Shown: piece by piece, positions 5,767 through 8,784 of the stretch
Numbering within the stretch: position 1 is the first letter of the stretch
How the letters are laid out: the number at the start of each line of letters is the position of its first letter
Assembly: GCA_049281195.1 (NCBI GenBank)
Contig: JBAPRR010000151.1
Span: forward strand, 1-8,784
DNA length: 8,784 nucleotides
Reading direction: 5' to 3'
DNA from: JBAPRR01 sp049281195
GTDB taxonomy: Bacteria > Actinomycetota > Acidimicrobiia > Acidimicrobiales > CAVXTF01
Notes under the pieces: generated by a model
Database searches by the model: none
Seen by the model: only the letters and a program-made list of their open reading frames with translations
Told to the model about the DNA's origin: nothing
Translations under genes and position numbers: made by a program

Positions 5767-6116
5767 ACCGTTTGCCGAAGCGGTTGGGCCGGGCGGAACG
5801 CATCGTCGAGGTCCGCGAGTCCGTAGAACAGATCGGACGTTTTTTGGGGGCGCCTCCGCTCGACCTGTTGACTTTCGTCTTTACGGGGTGGGAAGAGATC
5901 GTGGGTGTCGCCGCTTCAGTGCACTCGCAACCCGAACGGATCGAGGGCCAGTCGTTGCTTGTGAAAGTTGATTCCCCGGCGTGGGCCAGCCACCTCAGAA
6001 CTCACGCGTCCGAGGTCATTTCGAGGTTATCGGAGGCCCCCGGGGGAGACGTTTTGACAAGCCTTGTCATCCGGGTTGGCCGGGTCCAAAAACAGCCCTC
6101 TGACCAGGGGATATAA
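5763..6116 (+). CDS. dciA: DUF721 protein, DciA-like helicase-loading factor
   Basis: A 117-residue protein of the DUF721/DciA family. DciA proteins work with the replicative helicase DnaB at initiation in bacteria that lack DnaC or DnaI loaders. The mycobacterial homologue sits in the same place between recF and gyrB. The family core is visible: GWEEIVG near residues 39-45 and SLLVKVDSPAWASHLRTHASEVISRL at about 65-90. The short basic N-terminus and polar C-terminus are variable. The ATG start overlaps the recF stop by four bases (ATGA), which indicates translational coupling. The frame is open further upstream inside recF, but that part is a shadow of recF. Function is inferred from family and position. 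Confidence 0.9.
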   Translation: MNRLPKRLGRAERIVEVRESVEQIGRFLGAPPLDLLTFVFTGWEEIVGVAASVHSQPERIEGQSLLVKVDSPAWASHLRTHASEVISRLSEAPGGDVLTSLVIRVGRVQKQPSDQGI

Positions 6117-6280
6117 GCGACTCAAAAGGCCCGTTGGATGCCGGGTCGTAGCACCTGCGCTGGTAGACTGTGTGTCATCGGCACCGTGCTGGGCGAGACG
6201 ACGGAGACGGCGAAGTTCACGAACCTCTCGCAGCAAAGGCGCCAGTTTTCGTCCGGAACGACAATCGAAAGGTCGCGCTT
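6117..6280 (+). promoter_or_regulatory. gyrB leader with extended -10 promoter candidate
   Basis: This 164-base gap breaks the otherwise tight run of genes, so gyrB probably has its own promoter. TGGTAGACT (6161-6169) fits an extended -10 element (TGn + TAGACT), 112 bases before the gyrB start. I see no good -35 at the standard spacing; TTGGAT (6134-6139) is too far away. Gyrase promoters are often supercoiling-sensitive, which would suit this position, but the sequence does not show it. No terminator was seen after dciA. Confidence 0.4.
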
Positions 6281-8248
6281 GTGGCGCTGAAGGCAGACCA
6301 GGCACCAGCAAAGGAGTCCGCACGCACGCGGACGGATACGAATTCGTACGAAGCGAGTGATATCACCGTCCTCACCGGTCTCGATCCGGTCAAGGCCCGG
6401 CCCGGTATGTACATCGGATCGACCGGACCGAGCGGACTTCATCACCTCGTGTGGGAGGTCGTGGACAACTCCGTCGACGAGGCCATGCAGGGCGTGGCTA
6501 CACGCATCGACGTCACTCTTCTGGCCGACGGTGGGTGCCGCGTGGTGGACAACGGCCGGGGGATCCCGGTCAGCCCGCATGAGCAATATCCCGACCGTTC
6601 GACCGCAGAGCTCGTCCTTACGACTCTGCACGCGGGTGGCAAGTTCGGAGGCGACGGATACAAGGTCTCCGGAGGACTTCACGGAGTGGGTGTATCTGTC
6701 GTCAATGCGCTTTCGAGCCGTCTGATACTCGAGATCGACCGCGAAGGCTCCCATCACATAATCGAGTTCACCAACGGCGGCGAACCGACCGGACCGCTAC
6801 GCGTGACCGGCCCGGCTCCGAGGGACCGGACGGGCACCACGGTGACCTTCTGGCCGGATGCCGCTCGCTTCGAAGAGGTGGATTTCCGGGCCCAGACGAT
6901 CGTGGAGCGACTCCAGATCATGGCCTTTTTGAACAAGGCCCTCGAGATCAACTTCGAGGATCAACGTCCGGGCCGAGAGCAGAAGGTCGGATTCCGGTAC
7001 TCCGGTGGCATCGTCGACTACGTCAAGCACCTCAACTCGACAAAAGAGCCTCTTTTCAAGAAGGTGTGTTCTTACGCCCAGGAGGAAGCCGATCAGCAGG
7101 TAGACGTGGCACTCCAATGGAACACGGCGTTCCACGAGTCCATCTACTCCTTCGCCAACGGCATCTCGACTGTCGAAGGCGGCATGCACGAAGAGGGCTT
7201 CAAAAAGGCGCTCACGAACGTCGTGAACCGTTATGCACGGGCAAAGGGTCACCTGAAGGAGAAGGACGAGAACCTTCTGGGTGAGGACATCCGCGAGGGA
7301 CTCACCGCGATCATCTCTGTGCTTCTACGCGAGCCACAGTTCGAAGGGCAGACGAAAGCAAAGCTCGGGAACGTGTCCACGCGTTCGATGGTGGAGCGCG
7401 CCACCAACGAGAAATTGGCCGAGTGGCTCGAGGAGAACCCCCGCGAGGCCAATCAGATCATTCAGAAAAGCACCATCGCGGCCAGGGCCCGGATGGCCGC
7501 CCGTCAGGCTCGGGATCTGACACGACGAAAGTCCGCCTTGGACGGCGCCGGCCTTCCGGGAAAGCTCGTCGACTGCCTCTCACGCGAGGCCAGGGCGAGC
7601 GAGCTGTTCATAGTGGAGGGGAACTCGGCGGGGAGCTCGGCCAAGCAGGCGCGTGACCCTCAGACGCAGGCGATCCTCCCGATCCGCGGGAAGATCTTGA
7701 ACGTTGAGAAGTCACGCGTCGACAAGATGCTGCGCAATACCGAGATCCAAGCGCTGATCTCGGCCATCGGGGCCGGCATAGCCGAGGACTTCGACGTGGA
7801 GAAGATCCGCTACCACAAGGTGATCATCCTGGCTGATGCCGACGTCGACGGTTCTCACATCAGGACGCTTCTGCTCACGTTCTTCTTCCGTCAGATGAAG
7901 GCTCTGGTTGAAGGCGGGTACGTGTACGTGGCTCAACCGCCGCTTTTTTCGACCCTGGTCGGCAAGGAAAAGGTGTACCTGAAGGACGAGGTGGCACGCG
8001 AGGCCTTCTTGCTGGAGCACCCGAATCACACCAAGGAGTTCAACCGCCTGAAAGGGCTTGGCGAGATGGACTTCGCCGAACTCCGTGACACGACCATGAG
8101 TCACTCCCGCCGCTCGCTTCTGCAGGTGAGTGTGGAGCAGGCCTCTCTCGCCGATGAGGTGTGCTCGATCCTGATGGGCGACGACGTGGAGCAGAGGCGA
8201 ATGTTCATTCAGAGAAACGCGAAAGACGTGCGATTCCTCGACATTTGA
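6281..8248 (+). CDS. gyrB: DNA gyrase subunit B
   Basis: GyrB is the ATPase subunit of gyrase and drives negative supercoiling with GyrA. Its 655 residues show the GHKL ATP site (RPGMYIGSTG 40-49, EVVDNSVDEA 59-68 with Glu59 and Asn63, VVDNGRGIP, GGLHGVGVSVVNALS), the transducer domain with QTKAKLGN, and the TOPRIM domain with catalytic Glu446 in VEGNSAGSSAK and Asp519/521/523 in DADVDGSHI. The C-terminus RNAKDVRFLDI is typical. Oddity: the TOPRIM motif is usually EGDSAGGSAK. Here Asn448 replaces the Asp (E. coli D426) and Ser452 replaces a Gly (E. coli G430). GTG 6281 was chosen because GAAAGG lies eight bases upstream and the family N-terminus fits. The frame is open to 6170 without family similarity. 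GyrA follows after 71 bases. Confidence 0.97.
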   Translation: MALKADQAPAKESARTRTDTNSYEASDITVLTGLDPVKARPGMYIGSTGPSGLHHLVWEVVDNSVDEAMQGVATRIDVTLLADGGCRVVDNGRGIPVSPHEQYPDRSTAELVLTTLHAGGKFGGDGYKVSGGLHGVGVSVVNALSSRLILEIDREGSHHIIEFTNGGEPTGPLRVTGPAPRDRTGTTVTFWPDAARFEEVDFRAQTIVERLQIMAFLNKALEINFEDQRPGREQKVGFRYSGGIVDYVKHLNSTKEPLFKKVCSYAQEEADQQVDVALQWNTAFHESIYSFANGISTVEGGMHEEGFKKALTNVVNRYARAKGHLKEKDENLLGEDIREGLTAIISVLLREPQFEGQTKAKLGNVSTRSMVERATNEKLAEWLEENPREANQIIQKSTIAARARMAARQARDLTRRKSALDGAGLPGKLVDCLSREARASELFIVEGNSAGSSAKQARDPQTQAILPIRGKILNVEKSRVDKMLRNTEIQALISAIGAGIAEDFDVEKIRYHKVIILADADVDGSHIRTLLLTFFFRQMKALVEGGYVYVAQPPLFSTLVGKEKVYLKDEVAREAFLLEHPNHTKEFNRLKGLGEMDFAELRDTTMSHSRRSLLQVSVEQASLADEVCSILMGDDVEQRRMFIQRNAKDVRFLDI

Positions 8249-8280
8249 TGTCGCCGTTTTGCAAGGCGAATCAGATCGCA

Positions 8281-8308
8281 CGTATGACGGAAATGCGTAT
8301 GACAGAAA
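8281..8308 (+). repeat. Tandem 13-base near-repeat between gyrB and gyrA
   Basis: CGTATGACGGAAA (8281-8293) and CGTATGACAGAAA (8296-8308) differ at one base and repeat every 15 bases. They lie just before the gyrA ribosome-binding site. An open frame ATG 8284 to TGA 8313 (nine codons, MTEMRMTES) spans the repeats and ends six bases before the gyrA ATG. It has no clear Shine-Dalgarno sequence, so I do not call it a gene. Confidence 0.6.
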
Positions 8309-8319
8309 GTTGAGGCGAA

Positions 8320-8784
8320 ATGCCCCGGGCAAGACCGCGTAATACAGGTTCTGACGACGGTTCTGGCGGAGACGGTGGGGATTCCGATGCTCCGGTAGGT
8401 GCGGGAATCGAACCGATCGAGATTCAAGAGGAGATGGAGCGCTCGTTCCTCGAGTACTCCATGTCCGTCATCGTGGCGCGTGCCCTTCCCGACGTCCGTG
8501 ACGGGCTGAAGCCTGTTCACCGCCGCATCCTCTACTCAATGGAGGAGCAGAGCCTGCGTCCCGACCGCCCGCACACCAAGTGCGCCAAGGTGGTCGGAGA
8601 GGTGATGGGCACGTACCACCCTCACGGTGATCTGGCTATCTACGACGCACTGGCCCGTATGGCCCAGGATTTCAGCCTTCGTCACCTCCTGATCGACGGG
8701 CACGGAAGCTTCGGTGGTCGCGCTCCCGATGACAGCCCTGCCGCCATGCGTTACACGGAGTGCAGGCTCTCTCCGATATCACTG
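8320..8784 (+). CDS. gyrA: DNA gyrase subunit A, N-terminal part
   Basis: These are the first 155 residues of GyrA, the DNA-cutting and rejoining subunit; the gene runs off the right edge. After a Gly/Asp-rich tail of about 30 residues comes the conserved SFLEYSMSVIVARALPDVRDGLKPVHRRILYSM, then HPHGDLAIYDALARMAQDFSLR, and the active-site Tyr145 in AAMRYTECRLSP. Two oddities stand out. Leu105 occupies the position of E. coli Ser83, while Asp109 matches Asp87. The loop before the active site reads GHGSFGGRAPDDSPAAM instead of the usual GQGNFGSIDGD(S/P)xAAM and is one residue longer than in E. coli. ATG 8320 has GAGG four to five bases upstream (8312-8315). A ParC-type subunit has similar features, but the position after gyrB argues for GyrA. 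Confidence 0.95.
   Translation, partial: MPRARPRNTGSDDGSGGDGGDSDAPVGAGIEPIEIQEEMERSFLEYSMSVIVARALPDVRDGLKPVHRRILYSMEEQSLRPDRPHTKCAKVVGEVMGTYHPHGDLAIYDALARMAQDFSLRHLLIDGHGSFGGRAPDDSPAAMRYTECRLSPISL

Noticed and set aside
6170..6280. A gyrB start 37 codons upstream at 6170.
   Set aside because: The added residues do not resemble GyrB, while GTG 6281 has a well-placed GAAAGG ribosome-binding site.
1..8784. A novel defence, mobile or biosynthetic system.
   Set aside because: All genes are standard origin-region housekeeping genes; no transposase, integrase, toxin-antitoxin, CRISPR repeat or tRNA-like insertion site was seen.

Overview
This is a bacterial chromosome-origin neighbourhood in the gene order typical of Actinomycetota (high-GC Gram-positives). 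On the minus strand lie yidC (partial) – yidD – rnpA – rpmH. On the plus strand lie dnaA – [oriC] – dnaN – recF – dciA (DUF721) – gyrB – gyrA (partial). The plus-strand genes are about 60-67% GC in the rows I counted by hand, and many starts are GTG. DnaN is followed directly by recF, without the gnd gene that Streptomyces often carries there. The protein details (GyrB, GyrA, YidC and DnaA variants) do not look like Mycobacterium or Streptomyces. A deep-branching actinobacterial class such as Acidimicrobiia is my guess, held with low confidence.

Layout. Positions 1-1289 (minus) hold a tight operon for ribosomal protein L34, the RNase P protein, YidD and the YidC membrane insertase. Positions 1290-1700 are a non-coding divergent region that ends in a cluster of DnaA-box-like sequences just before dnaA. 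Positions 1701-3185 are dnaA, which carries one perfect DnaA box inside its variable linker. Positions 3186-3507 are the probable replication origin: scattered DnaA-like boxes, a small perfect hairpin, two overlapping boxes, a GC spacer, trinucleotides resembling DnaA-trios, and an AT-rich stretch running into dnaN. Positions 3508-6116 hold dnaN, recF and dciA, packed with a 6-base gap and then a 4-base overlap. Positions 6117-6280 are a short leader with a plausible promoter. Positions 6281-8784 hold gyrB and the first 155 codons of gyrA.

How the genes work together. DnaA melts the origin, DciA is the likely helicase-loading factor, DnaN is the sliding clamp, RecF acts in gap repair, and gyrase removes the supercoils that replication creates. 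The other arm makes a ribosomal protein, the tRNA-processing RNase P protein and the membrane-insertion machinery.

I found no mobile element, CRISPR array, RNA gene or unknown defence-type system; this is core chromosome. The points most worth a second look are the putative origin-unwinding module before dnaN and the paired gyrase substitutions. GyrA has Leu at the position of E. coli Ser83 and GyrB has Asn at the position of Asp426, both known quinolone-resistance positions. Further points are a Met in place of the usual intramembrane Arg of YidC and two DnaA-box clusters flanking dnaA.
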